From Oidiodendron maius Zn (Eukaryota; Ascomycota; Leotiomycetes; Myxotrichaceae), in contig KN832874.1 of assembly GCA_000827325.1 (NCBI GenBank), positions 14,044 through 78,043 of the forward strand: 64,000 nucleotides of DNA. The letters are read 5' to 3'. The translations under genes and the position numbers were made by a program. The notes under the pieces are model-generated. The model had not been told where the DNA came from. It made no database searches and was given only the letters and a program-made list of their open reading frames with translations. Below, in pieces: positions 22,296-34,857 of this stretch (the stretch's first letter is position 1; each line of letters begins with the position of its first letter).

Positions 22296-22730
22296 TCATT
22301 CACCTTTAGCCAACTCCGCGACTATTCCCCTCATCTTCGCTTCCTTCTCCCGAACTTCTGGGCTTACTGCATCTCCAAAATCTTCCAGTTCAGCTATCCT
22401 CCTGAGCTCGATCCTATCTCCGTTCTTAAACGGACACTTTCGGGCCCAACTGAGAGCCTCGGTTGCATCCTTCACCTTTATGACCCACATCCCGCAAACA
22501 AGTTCATTATAAGGAAATGGGCCAGGTAGAACAGTGGGAGGTTCTGAATTATGAAAGGTGATCCGATAGCTATCATGAGAACTAGAAAGGAGACCTTCGC
22601 CAAAGCGAAGGATCCCAGCGTCGACCAAGCTGCTGTTATAGGATGACATCTTTTCGAAATCTTCAGGATCGGGTTTAACATCACCCTCTGAATCGACTGA
22701 GGCGCGGACGAACATGACGAAGCGGGGCAT
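22296..22730 (-). CDS. YCII/DGPF-domain protein
   Basis: The 144-residue product starts MPRFVMFVRAS and contains PDPEDFEKMSSYNSSLVDAGIL, GPFPYNELVCGMWVIKV and EALSWARKCPF. This is the order of conserved blocks in YCII-related (DGPF) proteins, small single-domain ferredoxin-like proteins. The frame is open further upstream to 22817, but the Met at 22730 begins the domain directly, so I chose it. The biochemical role of the fungal members is not established. Some bacterial relatives are dechlorinases or sit next to sigma factors. There are no introns. Confidence 0.8.
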   Translation of the reverse strand: MPRFVMFVRASVDSEGDVKPDPEDFEKMSSYNSSLVDAGILRFGEGLLSSSHDSYRITFHNSEPPTVLPGPFPYNELVCGMWVIKVKDATEALSWARKCPFKNGDRIELRRIAELEDFGDAVSPEVREKEAKMRGIVAELAKGE

Positions 22731-22817
22731 CTTTGAGACTCGAAATCTGATGAAATAGTGTAGTACAAGTGGTTTAGCGAAACTAATTTTGCTTATAGGA
22801 TCTAATCTTGATTTCAA

Positions 22818-23266
22818 TTGTCACTGGAGATGCAATGGTACACGGGGGTAGAAACTTGTTATTTATAATATTGCCATTTGTAATATTGCAGTACTCCATT
22901 TGTTCCCTTCTGCCTGCCATGCCGTGGTCCTGTCTCAGAGACGGGTCTAGAAGGAGAGCCGATCTAAACCTTCAGCTTGTGTCATTCCATTGGCTCATAT
23001 CGCCGATGGGTTGCAGAAATTAAATCACCTGATGACGCATCACTCTCGTGTTAAGCGTCCTGCGTCAACACGCGGCTTAGCCTCGAACTTTCCGCACAAG
23101 ACTTCCCGTTAGCAATGTAGCAAAGTCATCATCAGGGTATGTGTGCCTGAAGACGGTATGTCTTGTTAATCTTGCCTAATCTTTATAAAGCCATAGAAGT
23201 ATTATGGAGAGGATTAGATCTGTTAGTGCTCTAAATCTAGAGTGGATCTTTAGAAGTATGAGATGT
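22818..23266. other. Intergenic spacer
   Basis: Promoter side of the YCII-like gene and 3' side of the flavoprotein gene. No gene or repeat is evident. Confidence 0.4.
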
Positions 23267-24707
23267 CTAGTTAATACCAGCTCTTGCCTTTGCAATAGTA
23301 TAATCTTTATCTATATCCCCACTCCAAACCCAGGCCATTCGATCCTTCAGTTTTTCCGCAGCAATAGGGAGACATTCTTCAAAACTCAGACCTTCAAAAT
23401 CTGGCCCTTGCATCTCGTATACATCTCCAGCTTGTCGTGAGGTGATCTGCGCCTTCTGTGCACGCGGAAGACGTACTGCTTCATAGAGGGAGGTGAATGT
23501 AGAGAGCTTTGCAGCTGGGTTGTTTAAGTAATCGCGTACGGCGAGGCCAAGCACGTTTGCGTCCTCAATAGAGTGACCAGCACCAGAGCCTATGCTCTGG
23601 AGGTTAGAACAAACACGATGGTCGAGACAAGCCATTGCTAAGACGACATACCTTGATGGGGAAGCATGGCATGAGCAGCGTCACCGCTCAAAACGACCTT
23701 CCCATCCATATAGCACCACTGAGATAAGAGCTCTCTGTCATTTAATTTCCACTTGCTAACAACTGGATCCATAGCACCGATGATCTTTTGCACATAGTCT
23801 GTCCACCCTTCATACTCCTTCTCGAGGTCCTCTCTGGGTGCAGAGCTCTTCCAGCTCTCCTTGAGCCCACCTAATTCACTCTCCGGCTTTGTTACAAAAG
23901 CCACCACATTTAGTAGGCGATTTTGGGAAATTGGGAAGACTAAGAAGTGTTTATCTGGTGCCAACCAGGACACCGTCAAAGAGGGGTACGTCCAATTGGA
24001 GGAAATGGCTGTGCCCGACAGAGGTAGAACACCCCGGTATGCGATACGACCTGAATAGGATGGCTTGTCAATGGCAAATTGAGATCGGATTGTGCTGTGG
24101 ATACCATCACAAGCAATGACAAGATGGGCCGCGGCCGTGGTGCCGTCTGCAAAGTTGATAGAAACGGTTGAACCGTGATCCTGTAAATGGTTGACATGAG
24201 AACGAACACACCTAGATCTGGGAATTTTCGTACCTCAAGCTTAATAGCTCTTTTATCCGTCTCTAGCTTCGCACACTTTTTCCTGCGAATCTCCGTGTAC
24301 AGCACCTCTAAAATTTCAGCCCGGTGCACCCAAAGCTGACCCACCTCACTCTCACTACCCTGGCTGTTGACGGCGGGTACATCGACGATCATGCCGTCGT
24401 TATCCCACCGCCGTGTGCTTCGGTGGACACCATTGCGGCTTCCAGATATCGCATTCGCCCGTTCCCAAACTCCTAGCTTCTGGAGCACGCGACCAGCTTG
24501 GATTCCAATCCCTACACCCGCTCCAATCTCACCGTATTCCGATGCTTGCTCAAAGACCGTAATATTTGTAAGCTGGGGGCTGTAGGTTGCAAGGGACAAA
24601 GCGGCTGCCAGTCCCCCAATTCCACCGCCAATTATAGCGACGTGGAATGTATCTGGGCAGACATTAGAATGATCTTCAGCGGGATGAGCAGTGGCAACCG
24701 GCATCAT
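23267..24707 (-). CDS. FAD-dependent monooxygenase, salicylate-hydroxylase type, three exons
   Basis: Exons 24234-24707, 23652-24180 and 23267-23589 join in frame across introns of 53 and 62 nt to give 441 residues, the usual size of this family. The FAD-binding GGGIGG is at residues 27-32, the DG motif is LVIACDGIHSTIR, and the second FAD/ribityl site is VVLSGDAAHAMLPHQGSGAG, which spans the second intron. These three sites in order define class A flavoprotein hydroxylases acting on aromatic or similar substrates with NAD(P)H and O2. The exact substrate cannot be read from the sequence; salicylate is only the name-giving relative. It lies head-to-tail with the YCII gene on the same strand, and small YCII proteins are common partners of catabolic enzymes, so a shared task is possible but unproven. 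Confidence 0.88.
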
Positions 24708-26199
24708 GACAATGGTGATAATGAACTGCGGTGCTGGCGCTCTGAAGCTCTGAGATTTACAAGTCCACGCGAAATCGGTTGGAAAGTATGGGGATGAATG
24801 CTTCCGTGGCTAGAAACTCAGCATCAGTTAAGAGACAAGAGGGCGCATTATTTGTAACTCTCCATGGATCAGTTATATTCGGAACATCTCCCCGCATAGA
24901 CCCATGACCGACGAGCAGAGTAGTCGTCCCAGGCGAATCTCGGAGGCGACATCGATGAAGAATCGATTGGTCGTTTCTGCGCCGGGATAAGCGGGGGGCA
25001 AAGGCTGATCGGGGAGCAAAAGCGGGCGGATTGAGAGAACGCGAGGCGAGATGGCGGGGAGATGACAGTGCGCGCGGAGAAGATAGGATAAGTCGCCTGG
25101 GTGTGCAATGCTATAGAGTGGCTTGCTCATTGGAACAGAGGTTAGGGCCCTCTCTGGGCCAGGTTTATGATCACCGATGACATCCTTCCCGAATTGGAGC
25201 AAACGCTCTCACAGTAGCTTGCATATATGTTCTTTGAAGACAGATCTAGAAGCCATTCCCATATATTCATGTAGCGTCTACCTCTTCAACTAAAGCGCCA
25301 TGGTCTTAAGCCTGAGCAGAATTTGGCCATCTCCATCGCAGGTCCCGCTCTTTTTTTCATCCAGGTCCTGTCCCTCGGAGTAACTGTGAATGACACTATT
25401 AACCTCCGGAAAACCTGTCAGCACTTCACTAAGGTGCAATGTTCCTAGGACCCAGGTGCAACAATACGGTCCGCATGCGCTGAATTCTCAACTAAACCGC
25501 GGGTAAGATCATTTCGTGAGCATATCGTCGCCGTTGCAGTCTTCCCGCTCATGGAGGGGTACGTGGGATGCCGCACGGAGACGTGTCCGTAAGCGTCGGG
25601 AACAGTAGAGCAGTTAAAACGTGGGGTTTGACAGGTGAAGATGCCCAATAGCCTTTGTCTATACTGGGGGCAATGGAAAATATGCCCAGCTGAGCTGTAA
25701 CTTCGGTACCGTTCCGATACACCCTGGGATCCTCGTTAAGCGACATATCGACTGCTGCAGGTACTTTGGACTGGTGTAGAATGCCAAGGGATGGGACTGG
25801 GGAGGGAGGCCATGATAGCCAGAAATATCTGACCTGCATTAAGAGATCTGCTTGCTCTTTAGCCTATTATGATGCGTTTCAGCAGACTACAGCGGCGTGT
25901 CCTCACATTTCGATCAGGCCGCGCTATTGATAGAATTACCCCACAATCTCGGCGGGCTCCGCATTCTCCCCGGATCGACAGATATCTCCGCAGTCTAACT
26001 CTCAGTACAGTAGTCCGACGCTCAGTAGAATGTCCACTAGGATAAACGCCTTCTAAAGCATAAAGGAACCCGGGTCCCTGGCTGTGCTCATGGCGGCCTC
26101 TCATATTACTGTCTCTCCCTTTACACCACCCTCTCTGTCCTGGACTATAACTAATACACCAAATCCTTTCAACCAGGGGTAGAACAAGAAGTCCTCACC
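24708..26199. other. Long intergenic region, no gene called
   Basis: A minus frame at 24873-25202 is open for 109 codons and GC-rich but contains no recognisable domain. The rest is the promoter side of both the flavoprotein gene (minus) and the MFS gene (plus), which are divergently transcribed. Confidence 0.4.
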
Positions 26200-28021
26200 A
26201 TGGCCTTAGACAACAGTAAAAATGAATCGGAGACGGCCTGCGAGATGGAGAATGTAAAAGATCCAGATGCATCGCGTCTGAAACTCGACACCCATGGCGT
26301 GCCTCTTGTGCCCCAGCCAAGTGACCACAAAGATGACCCTCTGGTTGGCATTACGCTTTCACCTCCCCTGTGTAGCCTGATGATAACTGACACTACCAGT
26401 AGAATTGGCACCCGTTATATAAATACTATGTGCTCTTCTTGCTATGTCTACTTGCGTTTACCGTACAATGTGAGAGCAAACATAGATCCCTTGTTGATAT
26501 GGCTGGTCCTGACGGGTACAGTTGGCGCTGGAATGGTCCCACCCACATTTGGCACGCTGGCTAAAAAATTCCACGTCACGAACCAACAAGCAAGCTATTT
26601 TACCACATCTTACATCCTTTTTACGGGAGTAATACCCCTTCTGGTAACGCCGTTTGTCAACATCTATGGAAGAAGGCCGGCCTACCTCGTAGGAGATCTC
26701 TATTTCCGATACGGCTGGATATCACTGACATGCCTCGACTAGTTCTTCACTCTCATTTCAGTTGCAAGTAACATCGGCTCTGCGAATGCGACGACGTACG
26801 GTGGGATGATTGCGTCCCGCTGTGGTGTCGGAATTGGATCTAGCGTTGCTCTTGCGATTGGGGGCGCCACCGTATGTCCGCAAGTCTGCGTTGCTCTCTC
26901 GAGAACTGTCACTAATCTAATTTATGACAGATCTGTGATGTCTTCTTCCAAGGTGAACGCGGGCGATTTATTGGAATCTACGCTCTGGCTTTGACAAATG
27001 GGGTATATCCACTGATCCATATATTTTACTATCTGGTGTTGTGCTAACGCAATTATATAGCCGCATTTTGGGCCTATTGCTGGAGGATATATCTCCCTCA
27101 ATCTTGGATATAAGTGGATTTTCTATGTATGAAGTACGGTGTGGATGCCGTCTTCAGACTAGATACTAATCTCAACTTCAGATAAATGCAATCATGATCG
27201 GGGCCGTACTGCTTATCTTCGCCATATCATTCCCCGAAACCCTCTTTTCTCGAACTGACTTCAACAATTTGGAAAATCGCTCGTACTGGGAGAAGTTTAC
27301 TTTCCGCGGCAAGGTTGTTGACCATCCACTGCGGATGTCTGACTTCCTGAACAATTTTAGAATGCTCAAGTATTGGTCTATTGTCATCCCTTGCGTCTAT
27401 TATATGACTACCAACACTTACGGCTCTCTCCTCTTCGTGCTCACAACATCTTCTGTCTCCGAAGAGCTTTATCACTTCAACACCGGCCAAACCGGGCTCT
27501 TGATTGGTATTCCACTCTCTATTGGTTGTCTCATCGGAGAATCCTGCACCGGGTGGATTTCCGACTTCCTATGTACTCGGTATGCTAAGAAGCATGACGG
27601 CTACTATAAGGCCGAAGTCCGTCTCTGGCTAGCCCCTCTGGCTCTCTTTTTACCTGCTGGGTTGATTATCCATGGTGTCTGCATCCAGAACAAGCAACCA
27701 TGGATTTCCCTTGCAGTCGCCGAAGCAGTCGCTTCTATTGGTGTTCAGGCTGGCACCACATTAACTTACTCTTATTGTAGTGACTGTTACAAACCACAGG
27801 CTGCGGAGGTTTCAACCATTATCAATCTCTTCCGATTTGTCTACGCGTTTACTCTTGGGTTCTATGCGCTGCCTTTTGGCAATAAAGATGGGTTTGGTGT
27901 AGCTTGGGGGACGCTTGCAGCAATCAATTTTGTGACTTGGATTCCGCTTGTAGTCCTTATCTGGAAAGGTGAATATATCCGAGGACGCCAGGGTGAGCCG
28001 GACTTGCACAAGGATCTCTGA
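26200..28021 (+). CDS. MFS drug/metabolite transporter, seven exons
   Basis: Exons 26200-26343, 26403-26469, 26522-26688, 26743-26871, 26931-27002, 27061-27126 and 27182-28021 join in frame to 494 residues. The cytosolic N-terminus ends in LVPQPSDHKDDPL, followed by 12 likely membrane segments. The MFS loop 2-3 signature appears as NIYGRRPAYL, and loop-4 text is QGERGRFIGIYALALTNGPHFGPIAGGYI. The layout matches DHA1-type proton antiporters that export drugs or secondary metabolites. The first intron has a weak GTTGGC donor and the acceptor TAG at 26401-26402. The site is believable because the MFS gene at 46888-48899 has its intron after the same DPL codon. Its 3' end faces the regulator at 28635-31239. 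Confidence 0.85.
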
Positions 28022-28634
28022 GCGGAATTCTCTAGTGTAAATAGATAGCAGCGCAGAGCTTTTGTATTGTATGTTGCCCGGACTCTTAATTTGAACCCAG
28101 TCTAGTGCCTGAAAGCTAAAGGTCAATGGTGCAATGCCGATAATACCCGCCAGTCTTGATACAGGGAGCATTCTATTTTTTCGTCTATATTTCCTCTCTC
28201 TGCGTCTAAATCTGGCCTTGAGTTGTTAAGCTTACTCTTCACTAGCGTATTTGCAAACCATCAGCTGAGCAATTCATATGCCGGTGACATGTCCCGTTAT
28301 TGCTTATAGTGCATTTGGATTATATGAGTAGGGGAGGTGACTAAATGCCGCTTAAATAGAGAAATAGAGTTCTGATTGCATCCATGATAGATTTACAGAC
28401 TTTGCCTGTTGACCGATACCAAGCTTACAAAACTACGTTACATGGCCAAGATGGACTCAGAGGCCGCACGATAACTACTAGTGTCTGATTAAGGGTATTC
28501 GGGGCCTCATTTCTTGAAGTTACTGAAGCTTAACATGTAATGACAAACCCTGCCGTTAATGAGGGACGATAGATAGAGAGATTTTATACAGGAACAGCCA
28601 TATGCAGCTGCGTGCTGAATTTCCGAAGCGCATG
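28022..28634. other. Convergent intergenic spacer
   Basis: Lies between two 3' ends. No gene, RNA or repeat seen. Confidence 0.4.
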
Positions 28635-31239
28635 TCAGTTTTGAGTCGGATCTGCCCAACCAGGATTGAAGAACAGGTTCTCAATCTCAAGTAACCCTTC
28701 ACTCGATTCCATCAAGGCGTCACTTGTAGGCCGTTCGTCTATTATAGACGTATCATTAATATCACCTGTAGATGAGTTATGCACGTATTCGGACCTTCCT
28801 TACTTTCAAAGGAAGGGGGGGGGAGCGACATATTGAGGCTTACTGTTTGAGTTATTTGCCTGTCCAAGGTAGGGAGCGAGTAGCTTTCTTTCAAGTTTTT
28901 CGAACCATCGGAGGTACCGAGATGCAAGCGGGTGGCACTGTTCACCAACGCTTTGAAGTAGTTCTGTGCCTTGAGAAATAAGTTGATCTACGTCTATGGA
29001 GTCAAGTAAACCGACTTCTGCCTTGTCCTGCGGGCCTAGCATTTTGAATGCTAACATAACGCAGAGAGCTGTGAAAACGCCTTCATACTCGTAAGCTGAA
29101 GAGCGAGTCAAATTCAAGGGATAAATCATACTGTGTGAATTGTGCCACCAAGAATGCAATAAATTTCTTTGGGACAGAACTTGCATTTGGCTTATCATGT
29201 CATGAGCTGCCATAACACATCTTTGAATACAGGGATGCATCATTTGGCGCTGGAATCTATCCGGACATTCACGCGTGACGTACAGTAGGAGGATTTGCCT
29301 CTGGAGAAGAAGACGAGAGTTTAAGAATCTGAAGCCGTTAATTGTCTCGACTTATATCTTGTTGATAGGATTTTCTTGCCTCATTAAAAGTGTACTGCGT
29401 TGGCGTTCGAATTGCCAGTGTGATGATTGAGAATCAAACTGCAGATGGGGTGGGAGCGTTTGCTGCCAAGCCGTAAGGTCCCCATCTAGCTGAACAGTCA
29501 AGGCGATGAGTTTGGGTATATTAGTTATATCATGTTTAGATATCTCAACTTGGCGACCACTATAGAGACTGTTGCATATACGCTCTAACAAACGACACTG
29601 AGTGATGACGTGAGTCAAAAAGTCAAACTTTGAAGGAATTCCAGGTGGCTGCACAGGCAATCCTTCAATATCATTCGTAAGGTACTCGTCGTCTATGGCC
29701 AGTGGTAACCCAACTGTAATATCTGGGCTATCGTGGATCATAGGTGGTCGGCCTACCTTCATGCTCAAGAGGCGATCGATAACAAAGCAGCCCCACCAGA
29801 CACGCTTACGTACTTCTTGATCAATAACTTTGAGATCCATAGTTGTGATATCCTGGTGTAGGCCAAGGCTTTGAGCCATACGAATTGCAAGTCCTATGAC
29901 TGTCCAAGAATTGTCGAGTTCCAGTGAGCTGTTTAAGTATTGACCCATAAGCAGGAGCGCTTGGACCAGTTCAATAGTAGCTGCTTGAAAAAGGCTAGAG
30001 AGTACCAGCGTCTTAGCACGATTAAAGAACCGCATCTTACCAATCGAGATGTGGCCAACCATCTTTGCATGAACACTTCCAAACGCAAAAATCAAGTTAA
30101 CGAGCCCGAACCATGCCAGATTGTTTTCCACCGCCTCCTCTCCGCCGAGCTCTTCGCTCAGCCAAAGGCGTTCATATCGTTGACGAAAGGCATACTCATG
30201 CAAGTACGTATTTAGGGGATGTGCATATTTGAAGTATGCATCCACTAATCGGTCAGCTACAAACCTGTTTGGCAAACTAAATAACTCGTCATTTCCCAAA
30301 CCAAGAAGGAAGCCATCAAAAATGGTTGCCGATGGAGATGAGATGGCTAGAGAACTAGCGGCCGATCCAGGACTTGGTTTCCGGGTAATAGAAACAGAGC
30401 GCGTTGAGGTGTCTTCTTGAGGCGAGCAAACTCTAGTAATAAAGTCGAAGGTGGATGATTGACCGAAATATTCTGATGACTGTTCAGCAGACTCTGTAGT
30501 CCGTTGAGCATAATTGATATCCTCTACACTGCGCACCCGTCTATGCTCAGTATCTGTAGCATGCATTACATCGCCCAGCGGACGCTCGTACATCCGCTGC
30601 TCGTCACCGGAGATATTGGATGAGAGTAATCGTGGACGCTGATAGCCAGGAGGGTTAGCAGCATGGACTGCATGATTTAAACCGAGTTGTGAAGGTCTGT
30701 GTGCTGTAGAGTGTGATGTGGAAAGTAAGTCAGGGCCATTAGGCTTGGAGAGTGAAATGGGTGATGTCGCAGGAGAACGTCTTCGGTGCCCTGGCAGTGG
30801 AGGGATGGGGCTGGATTCCAAGGTTAGGACTGCGCCAATACACCTCTAGCATATTGAAAGCCAGGGCCAGCACTTACAAGCTCTGAACAGCGCTACTCCT
30901 TGCGGCAAGCTGCTGCTCCAGTATCCGGTTTCTAGCCTTAAGACTATCGATATATCTGTAGAGCAGAAAAATCACTCCTTGCATAGGTTTGCGGCTTATT
31001 ATGCAATCGACTTACCTTTGAGTTTCATTGACCCGAGATTTTTGTCCCTCGTACAGGCACTCGGTCTGTCGCCTCTGACATGCACCACAAACGGGCCATT
31101 CGCTGTCGCACCGGCTCTTTTTCGCCCGACAGACATCACAGACGTGGATTGTGCGCCGACGGCGTTTGGCCGGCGGCTGCTCTGGCGGGGAAACGCCAGG
31201 AGCACTGGCACCGGAATTATTGTCACTCGGAGCCGACAT
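28635..31239 (-). CDS. Zn2Cys6 transcription factor with fungal_trans domain, five exons
   Basis: Exon 1 (31016-31239) encodes CDVCRAKKSRCDSEWPVCGACQRRQTEC split into a full six-cysteine zinc cluster after a basic AKRRRRTIHV. Exon 2 (30878-30955) gives a short coiled coil (RYIDSLKARNRILEQQLAA). Exon 3 (29380-30829) carries the fungal_trans domain with LGLHQDIT and RKRVWWGCFVIDRLLSMKVGRPP. Exon 4 is 28844-29328 and exon 5 28635-28765, ending LFFNPGWADPTQN, a familiar C-terminus in this family. The exon 3-4 intron (29329-29379) uses a GC donor. The exon 2-3 junction is one base out of phase with the best sites, so either I have one site wrong or there is a frameshift. The protein probably acts in the nucleus as a pathway regulator; its targets are unknown. 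The adjacent MFS gene is a candidate. Confidence 0.75.
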
Positions 31240-33704
31240 TTGATCACGTCAAAGCTGATCAAAGGAAGGAGTGATGTAGACTCCGCCGCCGGGGAATATG
31301 TCAGTTCTGCAGTAGAACTAGCGGAAGAGTGGAATCCAGCGAACATGATCCTCTTTAGGCGAATGGCGGGGAAATAACACGGATATCCGGGCACCCTCAC
31401 GTAATCCAGGTTGGTGCTGCTGAAGATCCTGTAGAGGTTTTTTAGAACAGAGTCGGATTTATGATTATCTCTCATGGGTGGGCCATGCCCTTTGGGCCGG
31501 GGATATCTTACCTCGAAGAGTATAGATATCGAGGGAACAGGTACACCCTTTCAACCTATCAGTTGATGGAGGTATCTGGTTCCGCTTCCCTATCTAACTA
31601 CGAGGGCCGCGGCGAAGAAGCTGGTGTGTGGGCGCTAACGAGAGCAAGACGGCTGAGAGGGAGCAAGGAAAGGAGGATACAGGTCGAGTGGCAGTCTCAC
31701 TCTCGTGTCCAAGGGGGGGGAGAAGCCTTGTCCGCATCTGGTTTGACCATCTCCAGGGCGTTCAGCAGAGGGATGCTGGGAAGGGATATCGCCACCAGTG
31801 GGATGGTTGCGGGCTGCGAAAAGAAGTGCCGGATACGGCGAGAGAGGATTTGTGCTGTGGAGACGGAAGAAAAGCATGAAAGTGGCTTCGGAGGTTTCTC
31901 TTGACAACTTCAAGGTGCAGGCGAGTTCATCTCCAAGCGTGCATGGTCTTAAAGTGGATGGTGGTTCGAGGGGACATGAAACTGAAGCTAATGAACCGTA
32001 CTCGAGACGGGGCAGCCTGCAGAATTGCTCTAGTTCAGAGTTATCTTGTTCGGCGTTAGATCGGATATAATTAGTAGAACTGATATAATGAGAAGCTTAA
32101 TATGCATATATTTCAAGTTAGCAAGCAGCAAATGATGCTATGTAACTTCGAGATGCAGGGTCTAGTTGCATAGATAAGGCGATATAGTATGGCCGAAGCC
32201 TCAATCAGTAGCCTGTTATTATAAACAACGCAAGTTATGGTCATTCCAGAATATGGCAAATAAGAACATTGTTAACATGCTTGTTAATGAGGCTCAAGCT
32301 AATAGTTTAAACATCCTATCGCAGGCGTGTATCGAAGTGTCTGACATTTTATGTGAGCCCCCTTGATTAGAAAATTTGACAAGAGAAATTCGTATTACGC
32401 TCGCACAGTTGCACCTAGTCTTCACGGGTCCGGAATCAGGGCTAGCTAAATTGGACCTAAGGAAGGCTTATATACTAAGTTATAGTATTTTTTTTTATAG
32501 ATAGATAATGAGCCAAATCCTTCTATCTGATATTTAGTAATTAAACACTGGTCCAGATAACTTTGCGAAATAGAACTTAATTTTCTCTTATTACGGTAAC
32601 ATCTTTATAAATATGGCTTTACTATTAAAGATTAACGATTAACGAGTATATTATATCAAAGTTATAGTCTAGGATAAAGAGGTAGCCTATACACCAGAGT
32701 GGGGGATATGCACTAGTTGTATAAGACGCTTATGTATAATCGCAAGTCTGCCTATTTCGGTTCTTTTATCTAATGTATTAGGTGTTGATTTTAATAGTAA
32801 TTTCATACTCCCTGCCCTATGAGACATATAAGACACTATCTTACTACATTTAAAGCCATTGTTCTCGCGGAGGTATAAATAAAATTAGGCATCGCTACAG
32901 AGCAACTAAGTCTTCGGCCTCGAGCTTATTAAGATGCTTGCCATACAGGACCAATAATTACATAGCCAGTCTTACCAAAGAACGGGCAGAAGAAGTTATC
33001 GAAAATGTGACGTCCGGTGACCACTACAGATACTACTACAGAAATTATGGAATATCTAGTTGTGTTGTAATTACCAAAGCTATGGAATGCAGGCTACTCC
33101 TCAATCGTCAAGGAATTCGTCAAATTTATAGTATATAAGAAGTATTATGCTAGGAACGTTTTGTAGACTCGCAGCATCCTAATTTCATTCACCTCTCTTA
33201 TTCAGGGACAAAAAGATGGCAAAATAATTTGGACGCCCCTTCTAAAATCTGAATGTATAATGATGTGAGCTAGAGCCTGAGCGATTTAGGAATAGCATCC
33301 TTAGAAGCTGCAAGTAAACTAGTGCCAGAGAGGCAAAAAGCAGCGTCCGAGCCAATTGAAATCAACAATCTTGGCAGACACATGGTATTTTGAACAAACA
33401 AGTTCTCATGCTTTGGATACAATTTCCTGGATTACTGCCCATGGACGCATCTAGTTGCGAAAACAGCTCTTTAGTCCGGATCATTGAACACGAATATAAG
33501 CAATAGCCAGCGAGATCTGATCAATGCAACGAATATAATCATAGCTTTCTACGTGCAAAATCTTTAGGGCTCCAAAATACGTTACATCCATATCCTTCGA
33601 CATCGCAAGTCGAGTCTGAAAGCTGGGAAGATTTATTGCCTCTGGTGTTGTCCCACGTGAAACGACTACAAGAAGCAAGGACTTGGACCTTGACCAGTTT
33701 GCAC
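31240..33704. other. 2.4-kb region without a supported gene; AT-rich core
   Basis: From 31240 to about 32050 is the GC-moderate promoter side of the regulator. From about 32440 to 33150 it is AT-rich with TATAG/CTATA words, like a decayed repeat, but I cannot name an element. Plus frames at 31461-31904 and 32938-33138 show no domain. Confidence 0.35.
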
Positions 33705-34857
33705 TTAGGCTTTTCGCGATCGACTTGAAGAATTGCTGGTCTCAAAACCGGTGGCCTTGGATCCGGCTGTATTAGATACGATGTGAGGCCCTCTAGCCTC
33801 ACCATGGGACATCCGTTGGACGATGTGAGGTCCTCTAACCTCAGCCTGAGACATCCGTCGGAGAGTCTTGCGAGTGCTAGGAGACCTGCCATCTTTCCTG
33901 TACGTTGCAAAATAGAATAATACAAAGAGAGCGAGGTAGGAAGTGAGAACACCAATACCGATGAAAGCAGCAAACTCCTCTCCGGCACACGAACCCCAGT
34001 TAGGCATCCAGGAAAAATAGGTTGCGGAGAAGTACGTGTAGGATGCGAAATAGACGAAGCCGAGGTCAATTACGAACTGAATAATCTGCAGTCGTGTGAC
34101 CCACTCTTTCCACCATATGCGGACACCACGAGCGCTCTGGAAATAGTACCAGTACATGACAACATGGACTGTCAAGTTCAGACTGATGGGGACCCACGAA
34201 ACGGCGGTGTTGCCAATTAGCTGTGAGTAGCATAACACAGCAGTGGCACCATGATGATAGCAGTGGAGAAATGTCAGTGGCTTCTTCTTGAGGAACAAGA
34301 ATACCGTGTCGAGAAGTTCGAGATATTTGGTCAGATAGGTCAGCTGGCACAGCATTAGCATACTACAGTCAAGCTTCTATCCCGAGCAGCCAACCTACGT
34401 AGTATAGAAGAACCAAATGCTGTGTCCAGCCACCTCCATGATGACAGATTGCGTAGAAGATACCATTTCGAGCGAGTGTAGGAACTAACTCCTCGATATA
34501 AAGCAGGAGTAGAATGGCGCTGGCGACGGTGAGGACGAAGTTGTGGATTAGGAATAGAGATTTCAATTGGTAAGGTTTTTGTCTTCGCATTAGCTCTCGG
34601 CCGCCGAAAATCATTGTGTAGTAAATTGCGACAAAAATTGAAGTCTCTTTTATTGTTGACATTGGCGTCTTTCCTGTGACGAATTCAAATTCATCGGCAG
34701 GATAGCCTGTGACAAACTCAAATGCTCTGCTAAAGTGAGGCCATAGGTGCATACCAAATGGCCTGTCAAGACCAGGAGCAGGAAACGACTCAAAAAAAGC
34801 CGTTGTCGCGCTGGTCATGATATCCATGGAGCCTTCAAGTCGCAAAATGGAAGGCAA
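33705..34857 (-). CDS. ELO-family fatty acid elongase, two exons
   Basis: Exons 34399-34857 and 33705-34343 join in phase 0 over a 55-nt intron to 365 residues. The catalytic histidine box HCYHH is at residues 180-184, preceded by [20 protein letters not shown], the core signature of 3-ketoacyl-CoA synthases of the ER elongation complex. About seven hydrophobic segments are visible, and the C-terminus is basic (SSSRSRKA). Near the end the phrase [RQ]RMS[QH][AG]E[VA]RGPHIV is repeated in tandem, at 33767-33850. The MPSILRLEG start is used; MDIMTS ten codons later is possible. It condenses malonyl-CoA onto fatty acyl-CoA. The chain length preference cannot be inferred. The fatty-acid hydroxylase-like gene 9 kb away is a possible functional partner. 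Confidence 0.9.

Noticed and set aside
24873-25202. 109-codon GC-rich minus-strand frame in the long spacer
   Set aside because: No recognisable domain; it lies between divergent promoters and may just be GC-driven openness.
31461-31904. 147-codon plus-strand frame upstream of the regulator
   Set aside because: Overlaps the probable promoter/leader, has biased composition, and an equally open frame lies on the other strand.
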